A DNA stretch of 64,000 nt from Cyanobacterium aponinum PCC 10605 (GCF_000317675.1 NC_019776.1:2666001-2730000), one strand, 5' to 3'. Numbered from the stretch's first letter, positions 1 to 9,088 are shown. Numbers and translations: made by a program. Notes: generated by a model not told the origin, from the sequence alone.

Positions 1-7
1 TAACTAC

Positions 8-28
8 GAACTCCGAACTCCGAACTCA
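8..28. repeat. Heptameric tandem repeat (GAACTCC)x3
   Basis: Three head-to-tail heptamers (the last is GAACTCA) lie immediately upstream of rsgA. This is the first of many period-7 arrays in the window and fits the STRR class (short tandemly repeated repetitive sequences) known from cyanobacteria. Confidence 0.8.
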
Positions 29-38
29 GTTAATTTCT

Positions 39-1112
39 ATGGTTAATTCTAATTCTGCAAATATTACTGAATCTGATTTAATTCAAGGCACTGTTATCGC
101 TTCTCAGGCTAATTTTTATCAGGTTCGTCTTGATAGTAACGAAAGTCTTTTATGTACACGCCCCACACGGTTAAAAAAAATCGGTCAATCGGTGTTTGTT
201 GGCGATCGCGTCTTGGTGAAATCCACGGAATTTGAAAGAGGTGCGATCGCATCTGTTTTACCAAGAGAGACAGAATTAGAACGTCCTCCCATTGCCAATG
301 CTCAACAGATTTTGTTAGTATTTGCCCTAGAAGAACCCACTTTAGATCCAGTACAGTTAAGCCGTTTTTTAGTTAAAGCTGAGTCCACAAAATTAAAACT
401 ATTACTGGGTTTAAATAAAGTTGATCTAATTTGCCCTGAAAAGCAAAAAGCATGGCAAGAACGCCTTTGTGCGTGGGGATATGAGCCTTATTTTTTTAGT
501 GTGCAGACCTCTCAAGGAGTTCCATCTTTACAAAAAGTTTTAGCGAACAAAATTACTATCTTAGCAGGTCCTAGTGGAGTAGGTAAATCGAGTTTAACAT
601 CTTTGTTAATTCCCGAAATTGAGGTGAGGGTAGGGGAAGTGTCAGGAAAGTTGCAAAAAGGCAGACATACCACCCGTCATGTAGAGTTATTTGAGTTACC
701 TTCTGGGGGATACATCGCAGATAGTCCGGGTTTTAATCAACCTCATTTTGATTTTAGTGTAGAATCTTTAGTTAACTATTTTCCCGAAGCAAGGGCAAGA
801 TTAGCGGAAAATACTTGTAAATTCCATAACTGCATTCATAAAGATGAGCCTGATTGTGCGGTTAAAGGAGATTGGGAACGTTATCCATATTATCTTAAAT
901 TTTTAGAAGAAGCGATCGCATTTCAAGAAGCTACTGCCCATAAAAAGGATGAGGAATCCACAGTAAAAACGAAATTTAAAGCCAACGGGAAAAAATATAC
1001 CGAGCCAAAGCTAGAAAGCAAGAAATATCGGCGAGTTTCCCGTAAAGTGAGTAATCAAAAATTAGAAGACTTATATAACCTTCAAAATCTCGATTCTGAT
1101 GAGTTAGAGTAA
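39..1112 (+). CDS. rsgA: Small ribosomal subunit biogenesis GTPase RsgA
   Basis: RsgA is a circularly permuted GTPase that acts late in 30S subunit maturation in the cytoplasm. An N-terminal OB-fold-like segment (about residues 15-75) precedes a GTPase domain with the permuted motif order: G4 NKVD at 126-129, then the P-loop GPSGVGKSS at 177-185, then G3 DSPGF at 228-232. A C-terminal zinc site is visible as C260, C265, H267 and C273. The last 60 or so residues are a lysine-rich tail. At 357 residues it is of normal length. It starts directly after a heptamer array and is followed 37 bp later by a Uma2-family gene. Identity is secure. Confidence 0.96.
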   Translation: MVNSNSANITESDLIQGTVIASQANFYQVRLDSNESLLCTRPTRLKKIGQSVFVGDRVLVKSTEFERGAIASVLPRETELERPPIANAQQILLVFALEEPTLDPVQLSRFLVKAESTKLKLLLGLNKVDLICPEKQKAWQERLCAWGYEPYFFSVQTSQGVPSLQKVLANKITILAGPSGVGKSSLTSLLIPEIEVRVGEVSGKLQKGRHTTRHVELFELPSGGYIADSPGFNQPHFDFSVESLVNYFPEARARLAENTCKFHNCIHKDEPDCAVKGDWERYPYYLKFLEEAIAFQEATAHKKDEESTVKTKFKANGKKYTEPKLESKKYRRVSRKVSNQKLEDLYNLQNLDSDELE

Positions 1113-1149
1113 TTACAGAAATAAAAGAAACCATTATTCAGTAAAGTTT

Positions 1150-1722
1150 ATGACAATTGCATCTACTCAAATAAAAGGATTAACCTTAGAAGAATTTTTG
1201 CAACAAGATTATATTGATGAATCCCCTGCTTATGAATATATTGATAATCAGATAATCAGAAAACCTATGCCTCAAGGAAAACATAGTCAAATTCAGTATA
1301 AAATTTGTGAAACAATCAATCAATTATCTGAAAAAGAGAAAATTGTTTACGCTTTACCCGAATTGCGTTGCAGTTTTTCTAATCGTTCTATAGTACCAGA
1401 TATTGCGGTTTTTTATTGGGCAAGAATACCCTTAGACAATCAAGGAGAAATTGCTAATCAATTTAACTCTTATCCAGATTGGACTATAGAAATTTTATCA
1501 CCGAATCAAACACCAACTAGAGTAATTGATAATATTTTATTCTGTTTAGAAAACGGCTCACAATTAGGATGGTTAATTGATAGTCAAGAAAAAATAATTA
1601 TGGTATTCCAAGCAGAAAAACCCCTTAAAATTTATCGTCAAGATGAGACATTACCTATTATCGAAAATATTAATTTACCCATAACCCCTAACAATATATT
1701 TTCTTGGCTAAAAATCAAATAA
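1150..1722 (+). CDS. Uma2 family (DUF820) putative restriction-like endonuclease
   Basis: This 190-residue protein has the layout of the Uma2/DUF820 family, which is greatly expanded in cyanobacteria and adopts a PD-(D/E)XK nuclease fold. Visible core elements are an early EEFLQ..YIDESPAYEYIDNQII segment, VPDIAVF (putative metal-binding Asp, about residue 79) and TIEILSP (putative catalytic Glu, about residue 114). The lysine usually found a few residues later in active members is not obvious, so activity is uncertain. The family's cellular role is unknown; a link to mobile DNA is often suggested. It is on the same strand as rsgA, 37 bp downstream, possibly co-transcribed. Confidence 0.85.
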   Translation: MTIASTQIKGLTLEEFLQQDYIDESPAYEYIDNQIIRKPMPQGKHSQIQYKICETINQLSEKEKIVYALPELRCSFSNRSIVPDIAVFYWARIPLDNQGEIANQFNSYPDWTIEILSPNQTPTRVIDNILFCLENGSQLGWLIDSQEKIIMVFQAEKPLKIYRQDETLPIIENINLPITPNNIFSWLKIK

Positions 1723-2144
1723 ATTTTTTTCTACAGTAGTTAGAATAATGTGATTAAAAAAAATGGCTTTATCACTTTGAGTATGTAAATTATTGATCAG
1801 GGTAGGCAACAGGCAATAGGCAATAGGTAATAGGCGATTATTAAATAGTAATTTATAAACTTTTAGTTTTTCTCTTACTATAAACACTATTCAATAAAGG
1901 TTATAGAAGTTATTAGTTATTTTCTATTAATTTATCATAACCACTGTTGAAGAACAAAAGAAATAAGAGCTGCGAGCTTTTATTACTTCTTTGACTCACT
2001 AACAAATGTTCAGAAAATCTTTACCGTCAAACCTGATACCTGAAACCTACAGGTTAGTTGATAGATATTCTTAGATCGAACTGAGGTTAGGGTATAATTA
2101 AACACGAAATTAAACTCTTATATAATTTATTAGAATAAAGTTGA
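1723..2144. other. Intergenic gap with heptamer array and a MITE end
   Basis: There is no gene here. A period-7 array (AGGCAAT-type, five units) runs from 1804 to 1838. A segment at about 2041-2088 ends in a TCGAACTGAGGTT-like terminus matching one end of the MITE family described elsewhere; I could not find its partner end, so it is called a remnant. The remainder is AT-rich and holds the upp promoter region. Confidence 0.6.
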
Positions 2145-2798
2145 ATGGCGCCCCAATTAAAAATATATGTCCCCCCTCATCCTCTAATCAAACATTGGCT
2201 CGGAGTTGCAAGAGATAAAAATACACCTTCTACTCTATTTAAAACCGCTATGGTGGAATTGGGACGTTGGTTAACCTATGAAGCAATTAGAGAATGGTTG
2301 CCGACAATGGATGTGACAGTTGAAACTCCCCTCGCCCTTGCACCAGCTACTTTTCTAAATCCTGAAACAAAAATAGCTATTATCCCTATATTGAGAGCAG
2401 GTTTAACCCTTGCCGAAGGTAGTCAAACTATATTACCCTTAGCTTCCACTTATCATCTTGGAATGATAAGAGATGAAAAAACACTTAATCCAACCTGTTA
2501 TCTGAACAAATTACCAACACAATTTACTGCTGATACCCATATTTTAATTCTTGACCCTATGTTAGCCACTGGCGGTACAATTATATTAGCGATGGAAGAA
2601 ATTATCAAACGAGGTGGAAATCCTGATCTCACCAGAATTATCTCCGTGGTATCTGCCCCCCCTGCTTTACAAAAATTAAGTGCCAATTATCCTACTCTTA
2701 ATATTTATAGTGCCATGATTGACGAGCAGATCAATGATAATGGTTTTATTGTACCCGGTTTAGGCGATGCAGGCGATCGCGCTTTTGGTACTGAATAG
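2145..2798 (+). CDS. upp: Uracil phosphoribosyltransferase
   Basis: Converts uracil and PRPP to UMP in pyrimidine salvage. The PRPP-binding loop LDPMLATGGT is at residues 136-145. The family-typical start of the core, ILRAGLTLAEG, is at 82-92. The C-terminal uracil-binding stretch reads GLGDAGDRAFGTE and ends the protein as in other Upp enzymes. The 217-residue length is normal. The gene is monocistronic and faces a convergent CHAT-protein fragment 18 bp away. Confidence 0.96.
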   Translation: MAPQLKIYVPPHPLIKHWLGVARDKNTPSTLFKTAMVELGRWLTYEAIREWLPTMDVTVETPLALAPATFLNPETKIAIIPILRAGLTLAEGSQTILPLASTYHLGMIRDEKTLNPTCYLNKLPTQFTADTHILILDPMLATGGTIILAMEEIIKRGGNPDLTRIISVVSAPPALQKLSANYPTLNIYSAMIDEQINDNGFIVPGLGDAGDRAFGTE

Positions 2799-2816
2799 AG
2801 AGTTAGGAGTTAGGAG

Positions 2817-3176
2817 TTATTTATTATCAATATTAATCATATAATTATCCATAATTTCTTTTAACTTTTTCTGATATTTGTAGATAACATCTTCTTGACA
2901 AAGCTCTTGAAAAGTTACGACAGAAACATTCGTCATTTCCTGAGTTTCCACTTCAAAAAGCCTAAGTCTGCGTTTAGCCACATCAAAACGTTGATGTAAA
3001 GCATAGTAAAGGGATTGCCATTGGTGGTTAAGATTCTCTAATTCTGGAGCAGGGGGTAAACTACCAACAAATTGTTGCTCTATTGTGCCTTGGTTAGCCC
3101 TTAATCGGGCGATAATATGGGGAAATCCATCGTTTAAGTTTCCTGCGCCTAAATTTAATACTACTAACTTAGTCAT
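2817..3176 (-). pseudogene. N-terminal fragment of a cyanobacterial CHAT-domain protein
   Basis: The first residues, MTKLVVLNLGAGNLNDGFP, and the following SLPPAPELENLNHQWQSLYYAL segment closely resemble the conserved N-terminus of large cyanobacterial proteins that end in a caspase-like CHAT protease domain (family recognised from memory). This frame stops after 119 residues, where family members continue for several hundred more. No continuation is visible downstream, where upp ends 18 bp away. I chose the ATG at 3176 rather than the in-frame TTG nine bases upstream because the family starts MTKLVVLN. It is most likely the truncated relic of a CHAT effector gene, although a standalone N-domain protein cannot be excluded. 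Confidence 0.6.
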
Positions 3177-3479
3177 GTAATCCAATTACTCTTAAATTCT
3201 CTTTGTTTATTGTAAAAGCTATCTTTGAATATCAATAAACCCTAATGAATAGAATTATGAATCTTTACTTTTTACAAATATTGAATGATTATCAGACGGA
3301 AAATTTTAAGGTTTGCTATATTTATTCATAAGATAAAAAATAAAATTTATGGTTATTTTTATTTGCTCTTTATTTTCTCTAAAAGCATTTTTTCCTAATT
3401 TATGTTTCATTTAGTCTGAAGTAAAATTATTATCTTGAATCTAAAAATCTAATCTAAAAATCTCTTTTTTTGTATTATT
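3177..3479. other. AT-rich divergent intergenic region
   Basis: About 300 bp between the CHAT fragment and a secreted-protein gene. I see no gene, repeat or clear regulatory palindrome. It presumably holds divergent promoters. Confidence 0.5.
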
Positions 3480-3911
3480 ATGAAACCTAATTTAAAAGCC
3501 CAACGAATAAGAATACAAAGTGGCACTGTGCGATCTCATTATAGACTTGTTTTTAGTCTATTTGTACTAATATTGATTTGTCTATTTACTGGTTTAATGA
3601 ATTTTTCCGTTGCGCAAGACAACCAATCTTCCGACACGCTTTCAGTATTAGCCAAGCGTTGTCGCTACTATTATATTCGTTCTCGTGCTGGAGATTCTCG
3701 TGCCACCTATTTATTGATTAGTAAAAATGAAGGTAAAAATACTTTGACGGGCTTGGAAAAATGTTTAAATGTACTAAATGAATATCTAGTTAGTGATAGT
3801 ATCACTAATGATGAGAAAAAAGTATATCAACAAGTTTACGATCATTTGTTTATATTGAAAGATAAATTACCTAAAGATGAAGAAACAAATAACCCCAATA
3901 ATCAGCAATAA
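3480..3911 (+). CDS. Hypothetical secreted or anchored protein
   Basis: I do not recognise a family for this 143-residue protein. Residues 1-20 are basic, then a strongly hydrophobic stretch (about 22-44, LVFSLFVLILICLFTGLM) ends at SVAQD, a plausible signal-peptidase site. The mature part is hydrophilic and mostly helical in character, with an RCRYYYIRSRAGDSRATYLL motif at about 60-80 and a low-complexity acidic/Asn tail. It probably functions outside the cytoplasmic membrane. The downstream exonuclease gene starts about 100 bp later on the same strand. Confidence 0.7.
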   Translation: MKPNLKAQRIRIQSGTVRSHYRLVFSLFVLILICLFTGLMNFSVAQDNQSSDTLSVLAKRCRYYYIRSRAGDSRATYLLISKNEGKNTLTGLEKCLNVLNEYLVSDSITNDEKKVYQQVYDHLFILKDKLPKDEETNNPNNQQ

Positions 3912-4009
3912 TTTAAACGTAGGTAAAACCCTAATTATTTAGATTTAATATTTGAGAATTAATGACTAATCTAGGTGTTAAAAGAGACGAAAATTAAAAT
4001 AAAAAATAA

Positions 4010-4933
4010 ATGGTTTATTTAACGGAAGTTGAAGAAATAAAAGAGATTATTCTTGATTTAACAGATACTGATATTCTTTGGTTAGATACTGAAGTAGCCG
4101 ATTATCAAACTTCTCATCCTCGCTTATCTCTTATTCAAGTTTTAGCCTATCCTCAAGATACAAGGGGCGATCCCGAAGGGATCTGCTATGCAGCACGCAC
4201 TTATATAATTGATGTATTAGAAAAACCGGAAATAATAGAATTTTTTATTGATTATATTATGGTAAACGAAAACATTAAAAAAGTTTTCCACAACGCTAAT
4301 TATGATTTAAGATTTTTTGATAAAAAAAGAGCTAAAAATATATTTTGTACTTATCAATTTGCCAGAAAAATACCTTACTATTTACTACCTGTAAAAAGAT
4401 ATAATTTAAAATATTTAACAGAATATTTGACAGACTTTAAAGTTGATAAACAAGAACAAAGTGGAGATTGGGGTATAAGACCACTAAGCACAAATCAGCT
4501 GGAATATGCGAAAAAAGACTGTGTTTATTTAGCTCAAGTTTATTATAAATTAACAGAAATAAGTAAACAATTAGAATATGATCCCCAAACCGAAAATATT
4601 GAAAATTTGTTAGAAAGATATGAAGAAATAGAAGATATTTATCTAAGATTAACTTCAGAAATAGGCTTTTTAAAAGAAAGAATAAAACAGTCAATGATTT
4701 CTCAAAATATTAAGGAAAACAAATGTTTTAAAATACAATCAACCTCAAAAAAAACTATCAAAGCAGATTTACAAGAATTAGTGAAATTGATCAAAGAAAA
4801 ACAAGTTAATATTAATTTTCCCATCACCTTAACTAAAGCAATACAGGAAAAATTAGGCAATAATTTAAAAGAAATAGAGATTCAATCAGAAACCTCGCAA
4901 TATTATTCTTTAAAAGAGAAATTACCAGAATAA
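4010..4933 (+). CDS. Ribonuclease D-like 3'-5' exonuclease (DEDDy)
   Basis: A DnaQ-fold 3'-5' exonuclease, likely acting on RNA 3' ends (RNase D type). The catalytic acids are visible: D26 and E28 in LDTEVAD (Exo I), the Asp of NANYDLRFF (Exo II) and the YAKKDCVYLA motif (Exo III, with the Tyr that defines the DEDDy class). The C-terminal third is lysine/glutamate-rich and only weakly resembles an HRDC domain. Residues of about 52-63 look like an in-frame insertion from a palindromic repeat (see separate entry). It lies 10 bp ahead of lhgO, so the two are probably co-transcribed. Confidence 0.87.
   Translation: MVYLTEVEEIKEIILDLTDTDILWLDTEVADYQTSHPRLSLIQVLAYPQDTRGDPEGICYAARTYIIDVLEKPEIIEFFIDYIMVNENIKKVFHNANYDLRFFDKKRAKNIFCTYQFARKIPYYLLPVKRYNLKYLTEYLTDFKVDKQEQSGDWGIRPLSTNQLEYAKKDCVYLAQVYYKLTEISKQLEYDPQTENIENLLERYEEIEDIYLRLTSEIGFLKERIKQSMISQNIKENKCFKIQSTSKKTIKADLQELVKLIKEKQVNINFPITLTKAIQEKLGNNLKEIEIQSETSQYYSLKEKLPE
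4163..4198. repeat. In-frame palindromic microrepeat inside the exonuclease gene
   Basis: Thirty-six bases encode about 12 residues (RGDPEGICYAAR) between Exo I and Exo II. They contain a perfect 6-bp hairpin GATCCC-GAA-GGGATC (4169-4183) followed by a small TGCT..AGCA hairpin. This composition is unlike the AT-rich flanks but typical of short dispersed repeats in cyanobacterial genomes. The length is divisible by three, so the frame is kept. Confidence 0.65.
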
Positions 4934-4943
4934 CAAATTAAAC

Positions 4944-6131
4944 ATGACTTACGATATAGCAATTATAGGAGGCGGCATAGTCGGTTTAGCCACTGCCATG
5001 AATTTACAACAAAAATATCCTCAGAAAAAAATTATCCTTGTAGAAAAAGAAAATCATTGTGCAACTCATCAAACTGGCCATAATAGCGGAGTTATTCATT
5101 CGGGAGTTTACTATCAACCCGGTAGCTACAAAGCAAAGTTAACCACTCAAGGAAATCGAGCCTTAGTTGAATTTTGTCAAACCCACAATATCAAATATGA
5201 TGTCTGTGGAAAATTAATTGTTGCCTGTAAAGAAAAAGAATTATCTCAATTAGAAAATCTCTATCAACGGGGATTACAAAACGGCATTGCCGTCACTAAA
5301 ATTTCAAGGGAAGAAGCTAAAGAAATTGAACCCTATGTTAATTGTATTCAAGCCATAAAAGTACCTACAGCAGGAATTGTTGACTATAAGGAAGTAGCAA
5401 AAAAATACGCAGAAATATTCTGTAATATTGGCGGAGAAATTAGATTGAATACAAAAGTAGTTAACCTTAAATATCAAGATTCTCAACATATTATCATCAC
5501 AAATCAAGGGGAAATAACGTCAAAATATCTAGTTAACTGTGCAGGGTTATACAGTGACAAAATCGCTATATTAGGCGGTATCAATCCAAAAATGAAAATT
5601 ATCCCTTTTAGGGGAGAATACTACGAACTAAAGCCAGAAAAACGGTATTTAGTTAAACATTTAATCTACCCTGTGCCTAACCCAGATTTTCCCTTTTTGG
5701 GAGTGCATTTCACCCGTTTAATTGACGGCAATATTCACGCAGGGCCTAACGCTGTCTTGTCATTAAAACGAGAAGGATACAAAAAAACAGATTTTGCTTT
5801 GGGAGAATTTTGGGAAACAGTTACTTACTCTGGATTATGGAAATTAGTGAGTAAATACTATGAGGAAGGAATAGAGGAAATTATCCGCTCATTTAGTAAA
5901 ACAGCTTTTGTTAGAAGTTTACAAACCCTAATTCCCGAAGTACAAGAAGATGATATTATTCCCTCTCCTGCGGGGGTGAGAGCGCAAGCATTAAATCAAG
6001 ATGGTACTTTAGTACAAGATTTTGCTTTATTACCGACAGAAAATGCCCTTCATGTTTGTAATGCTCCTTCTCCTGCGGCTACAGCATCTTTAAAAATTGG
6101 AGAAGTAATTTCTCAGAATGTCGCTTTTTAA
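4944..6131 (+). CDS. lhgO: L-2-hydroxyglutarate oxidase
   Basis: FAD-dependent oxidoreductase of the DAO family that converts L-2-hydroxyglutarate to 2-oxoglutarate. The dinucleotide-binding motif GGGIVGLATA is at residues 9-18. The LhgO-specific stretch HQTGHNSGVIHSGVYY follows at about 44-59, and the C-terminal part has SPAGVRAQAL and a closing FAD-contact region. The 395-residue length is normal. It follows the exonuclease by 10 bp. Downstream a MITE begins only 8 bp after the stop codon. Confidence 0.92.
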   Translation: MTYDIAIIGGGIVGLATAMNLQQKYPQKKIILVEKENHCATHQTGHNSGVIHSGVYYQPGSYKAKLTTQGNRALVEFCQTHNIKYDVCGKLIVACKEKELSQLENLYQRGLQNGIAVTKISREEAKEIEPYVNCIQAIKVPTAGIVDYKEVAKKYAEIFCNIGGEIRLNTKVVNLKYQDSQHIIITNQGEITSKYLVNCAGLYSDKIAILGGINPKMKIIPFRGEYYELKPEKRYLVKHLIYPVPNPDFPFLGVHFTRLIDGNIHAGPNAVLSLKREGYKKTDFALGEFWETVTYSGLWKLVSKYYEEGIEEIIRSFSKTAFVRSLQTLIPEVQEDDIIPSPAGVRAQALNQDGTLVQDFALLPTENALHVCNAPSPAATASLKIGEVISQNVAF

Positions 6132-6138
6132 TTCAATT

Positions 6139-6331
6139 AACCTCAGTTCGATTTAAGAATATCCAACAAGGTTAGGTGTCAGGTTGCAGGTGGTAGGGGT
6201 TTTTAGCAAGGGGCTTAAGCCCCTTGTTTAAGTTAGTTCGGATTAAGGCAATTTTATCGTTGTTTCTAAGAAGCTATAAGGTTTTCTGACTAGGAGAAAA
6301 TAATGCTTTCAGCTTATCCCGAACTCAGGTT
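6139..6331. mobile_element. MITE-like element, copy 1 (193 bp)
   Basis: The ends are AACCTCAGTTCG at the left and its near inverse CGAACTCAGGTT at the right. The element is flanked by a perfect 5-bp duplication CAATT (6134-6138 and 6332-6336). Internally it carries a CAGGTTGCAGG heptamer run and a perfect 20-bp palindrome at 6207-6226 (CAAGGGGCTTAAGCCCCTTG). No open reading frame. The same internal sequence recurs at 9261-9480 and 16467-16680. Confidence 0.85.
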
Positions 6332-6627
6332 CAATTAGCAATTAGTAATTAAGACAAGGCAATTAGTGAATAGTGAATAGTGAATAGTTGATAATTACTC
6401 GTTACTCGTTACTCGTTACTCATTACTTTCTTCTAAAACCTGACACCCGACACCTTATCTCCCTCTCCCCTCATCACCTCATCCCCTCATCACCTGCAAC
6501 CTGCCACCTGACACCTGACACCTAACCCCGAACCCCAAACACCCTATTTACAAAATGTTAGATATTGCTGTACCTAATCGCTGTATTTTAGAGATAAAGA
6601 GTTTAATTTAAAATACTGTTGTAGAAT
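6332..6627. repeat. Composite heptamer/octamer repeat field
   Basis: Successive tandem arrays occupy the space before the Usp gene: AGTGAAT x3, TACTCGT x3, an 8-bp-period CCTCATCA array near 6470-6495, and a CCTGACA-type period-7 run. No coding potential seen. The last 90 bases or so are AT-rich and should contain the Usp promoter. Confidence 0.65.
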
Positions 6628-7470
6628 ATGTTAGATAAAATTTTATATGCCGATTCTGGTACTGGTCACACTCAAGAAATGCTGAAAATTTTACTTGATA
6701 TACCAGCATTTAAAAACAGTGAAATAAATATTCTTCATGTTATTCCCCCTCAAGTTTCTGCGGATGCTTTAGCTGAAAAATGGGAAGAAGGTGGGAAAAT
6801 ACTTTCTGAAATCGTCAAAAATGTTAATATCGATCCTTCTAAGGTTGCTACTATTTTAAAACAAGGCGATCCTAAAGATACGGTTTGTAATACGGCACAG
6901 GAAATTAATGCAGACCTAATTTTAATGGGGTCTCGTGGTTTGAAACGTTTAGAGTCCTTTTTGGAAAACTCTGTTAGCCAGTATGTGTTTCAATTGAGTG
7001 ATCGCCCCATGTTACTTGTGAAAGATGATATATATGTAAGAAAAATTAAAAAAGTAATGTTAGCCTTGGATAAATCCGAGTCTTCTTCCTATGCCCTTGA
7101 AATGGCGTTATATCTTCTCAGAGATTATCGTGAGGCAGAGTTGTATTTAGTCAGAGTTAATCCTGATATGAATGCAGATTTAGAATTATCGACGGCGGAA
7201 ATGGAGCAAAATCCGATTTTAGCTCCTGCTTTACAACAAGCGAAAAGAATGGGAATTTCTGCTAAATGTATTGTTAAAGGCGGAAAACCTGCACAACAAA
7301 TTTGCAAATTAGCTGATGATAATAATATTGATTTACTCTTATTAGGATCTCCTGATCGTCGTCCTTCTATTGCTAAAAATTTAGTAGATTTAGACCGTTT
7401 ATTAGGTACTTCTTTATCTGATTATGTAAGGGTTAATGCAAATTGCCCTGTTTTATTAGTCAGAAAATAA
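6628..7470 (+). CDS. Tandem universal stress protein (two UspA domains)
   Basis: Two consecutive UspA folds (about 1-137 and 141-280), each starting with a short beta strand (KILYADSG; KKVMLALDKSE) and ending with a Pro-Val/Met-Leu-Leu-Val strand. The nucleotide loop of domain 1 reads LMGSRGLKRLESFLENSVS. It has the G-x2-G start but Asn instead of the Gly expected before SVS. Domain 2 reads LLGSPDRR...LLGTSLSDYV, closer to the ATP-binding form. Usp proteins are cytoplasmic stress-linked nucleotide-binding proteins; the ligand here is unknown. The gene stands alone. Confidence 0.88.
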   Translation: MLDKILYADSGTGHTQEMLKILLDIPAFKNSEINILHVIPPQVSADALAEKWEEGGKILSEIVKNVNIDPSKVATILKQGDPKDTVCNTAQEINADLILMGSRGLKRLESFLENSVSQYVFQLSDRPMLLVKDDIYVRKIKKVMLALDKSESSSYALEMALYLLRDYREAELYLVRVNPDMNADLELSTAEMEQNPILAPALQQAKRMGISAKCIVKGGKPAQQICKLADDNNIDLLLLGSPDRRPSIAKNLVDLDRLLGTSLSDYVRVNANCPVLLVRK

Positions 7471-7581
7471 ATTAAAAGTAAACTCACTTTTAAGCAGAAA
7501 TTAGCAATTAGTAATTAGTAATTATAAAATAATAATATATAAAATTAATAACTCGTAATTCCTTCCAAATTTAAAATTATC

Positions 7582-8178
7582 ATGAGTATAGGCGATCGCA
7601 TTAATGAATTTATCGGCAAAACTCGCTATGTGGTTTCCCGTATCTTTGTCCATCTTGAGGGAGAAGAAGTAGCTCCTTTTTTGGGTATTTTAAACCAAAA
7701 TGCCCGTAGGGCAGTAGATGCCGATGGTGAAATGGACACTATGGGAGAATGTTTAGTCAACATTTGCGAAGGTTTATTGCAATACGAATTTTACTGGAAA
7801 AGTGCTTCTAATGAAGGGGATGTATTTTGGAATGAGGGAGATGCAGGAGATTATGTAACGGAGTTATTTACTGATTCTGCTCAACGGTATCTTAGCCAAC
7901 CAGACTTAGAAGACGATGAGGAAAATGACGGTTTATCCCTCCCCGTAACCGATAATATTATTGTTATGATCACAGTAGCTTTTGAGGGAGAAGTGCCAGA
8001 AATTGAAACGGATTTAGCCCAGAGAGATAGTTTAAAAGATGGATTGAAAGCCCTAATTAGCTTACATTATAAACAAAGATATAGAGCGATCGCAATTCAT
8101 TTCTCTCCGGCTAGACTGGGAGAACAACTTAATTCTGAGCAAATCTTAATTAATTTTTCTGAATTAATCCCCCTCTAG
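7582..8178 (+). CDS. Conserved cyanobacterial protein, DUF1517-like
   Basis: A 198-residue acidic protein. The C-terminal half (ITVAFEGEVPEIE..., LKALISLHYKQRYRAIAIHFSPARLGEQL, ending in a short leucine-rich segment) resembles the soluble part of DUF1517 proteins, a cyanobacterial/plastid family without known function. The family membership is from memory and moderate in strength. There is no signal peptide or membrane segment. The following gene starts 28 bp later, so they may be co-transcribed. Confidence 0.6.
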   Translation: MSIGDRINEFIGKTRYVVSRIFVHLEGEEVAPFLGILNQNARRAVDADGEMDTMGECLVNICEGLLQYEFYWKSASNEGDVFWNEGDAGDYVTELFTDSAQRYLSQPDLEDDEENDGLSLPVTDNIIVMITVAFEGEVPEIETDLAQRDSLKDGLKALISLHYKQRYRAIAIHFSPARLGEQLNSEQILINFSELIPL

Positions 8179-8206
8179 TCAAGAAAAAATAACACCATAA
8201 AAAACG

Positions 8207-9088
8207 ATGTTTAAGCGAATTGTAGCCCTATTTTTAACAATCTTCCTTTCTTTTGGGACTTTTGCTTGTGGCACACCTAATAGTGAAGCCGTTAGCAACT
8301 CCAACAATTTTAATAATAATACCAATATTCCTAGTAATAACATTGCTAGTGGTAAATATCCCGTACAACAGGCAACATTTAATGATATAGACGGTGAATA
8401 TACCCTCATGTTGTTAAATACTCCAGCCGGTAGCAGTCCTGTTTTTCGTACCACTAACTTACAAATGGCTCGTTTAACGGATGAAGAAATCAAAGAAGGA
8501 CAAAGTACCTACGCTGAAATTAAGGGTAACGAAGCAATAATGCACCTCACAGAGGATTTTCGCATTGAATATGTCCACAACGAAACTCAAACTGTCACCA
8601 ATCCAGATACAGGCAGACAAGAAACCGTTATTGTTAGACGAGAATCCAATTTTTGGACTCCTTTTGCAGGGGCGATGGCAGGACAAGCCCTAGGTAGTTT
8701 ATTATTTACTCCTAGATATTATGTTCCTCCTGTCTATTCCGGTGGCAATTTATCAGGTATTGGTGGCTATGGAAGCACTTATAATCAGGCAGTGCAAAGC
8801 TATCGTAGTAACTATAATTCTGTCCCCACAGTAGAAAAAAATCGTCAATCTTTCCGCTCTACAGGCACTCTTAAAAATAGTTCTGGTAATACTATTAATC
8901 GGGTCAATAGTAACAATAGTAAAGCTACTGGGTCAGGTTTTGGCTCAAGTGATCTGAAAAACAGTGGTAATTCCAGCAAATATAAACAGCCTAGCAAAAA
9001 TAGCTTTGGCAGTAATAAATCAAGTGGTTATAGAAGAACTACTCCCGCTAGAAGAAGTGGGGGATTCGGTAGCCGTCGTCGTCGTTAA
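8207..9088 (+). CDS. Putative lipoprotein with Ser/Asn/Gly-rich tail
   Basis: The N-terminus has a basic start, a hydrophobic core (ALFLTIFLSFGTF) and a Cys at about 21 in TFACG, a loose lipobox. A globular middle (about 45-150) contains FNDIDGEYTLMLLNTPAG and RRESNFWTPFAGAMAGQALG. From about 185 onward the protein is low-complexity, rich in Ser, Asn, Gly and finally Arg (ending GFGSRRRR). I do not recognise the family. Location is probably the periplasmic face of a membrane. Confidence 0.65.
   Translation: MFKRIVALFLTIFLSFGTFACGTPNSEAVSNSNNFNNNTNIPSNNIASGKYPVQQATFNDIDGEYTLMLLNTPAGSSPVFRTTNLQMARLTDEEIKEGQSTYAEIKGNEAIMHLTEDFRIEYVHNETQTVTNPDTGRQETVIVRRESNFWTPFAGAMAGQALGSLLFTPRYYVPPVYSGGNLSGIGGYGSTYNQAVQSYRSNYNSVPTVEKNRQSFRSTGTLKNSSGNTINRVNSNNSKATGSGFGSSDLKNSGNSSKYKQPSKNSFGSNKSSGYRRTTPARRSGGFGSRRRR

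Noticed and set aside
1723-2144. tRNA or other structured RNA genes in the larger gaps
   Set aside because: Reading the gaps on both strands I found no T-loop GGTTCRA signature with a matching acceptor stem and no conserved RNA family. A tRNAscan or Infernal run would settle it.
6360-6500. Regular repeats that could be taken for a CRISPR array
   Set aside because: Units are 7-8 bp, directly adjacent and without unique spacers. They are simple tandem repeats. No cas genes are present.
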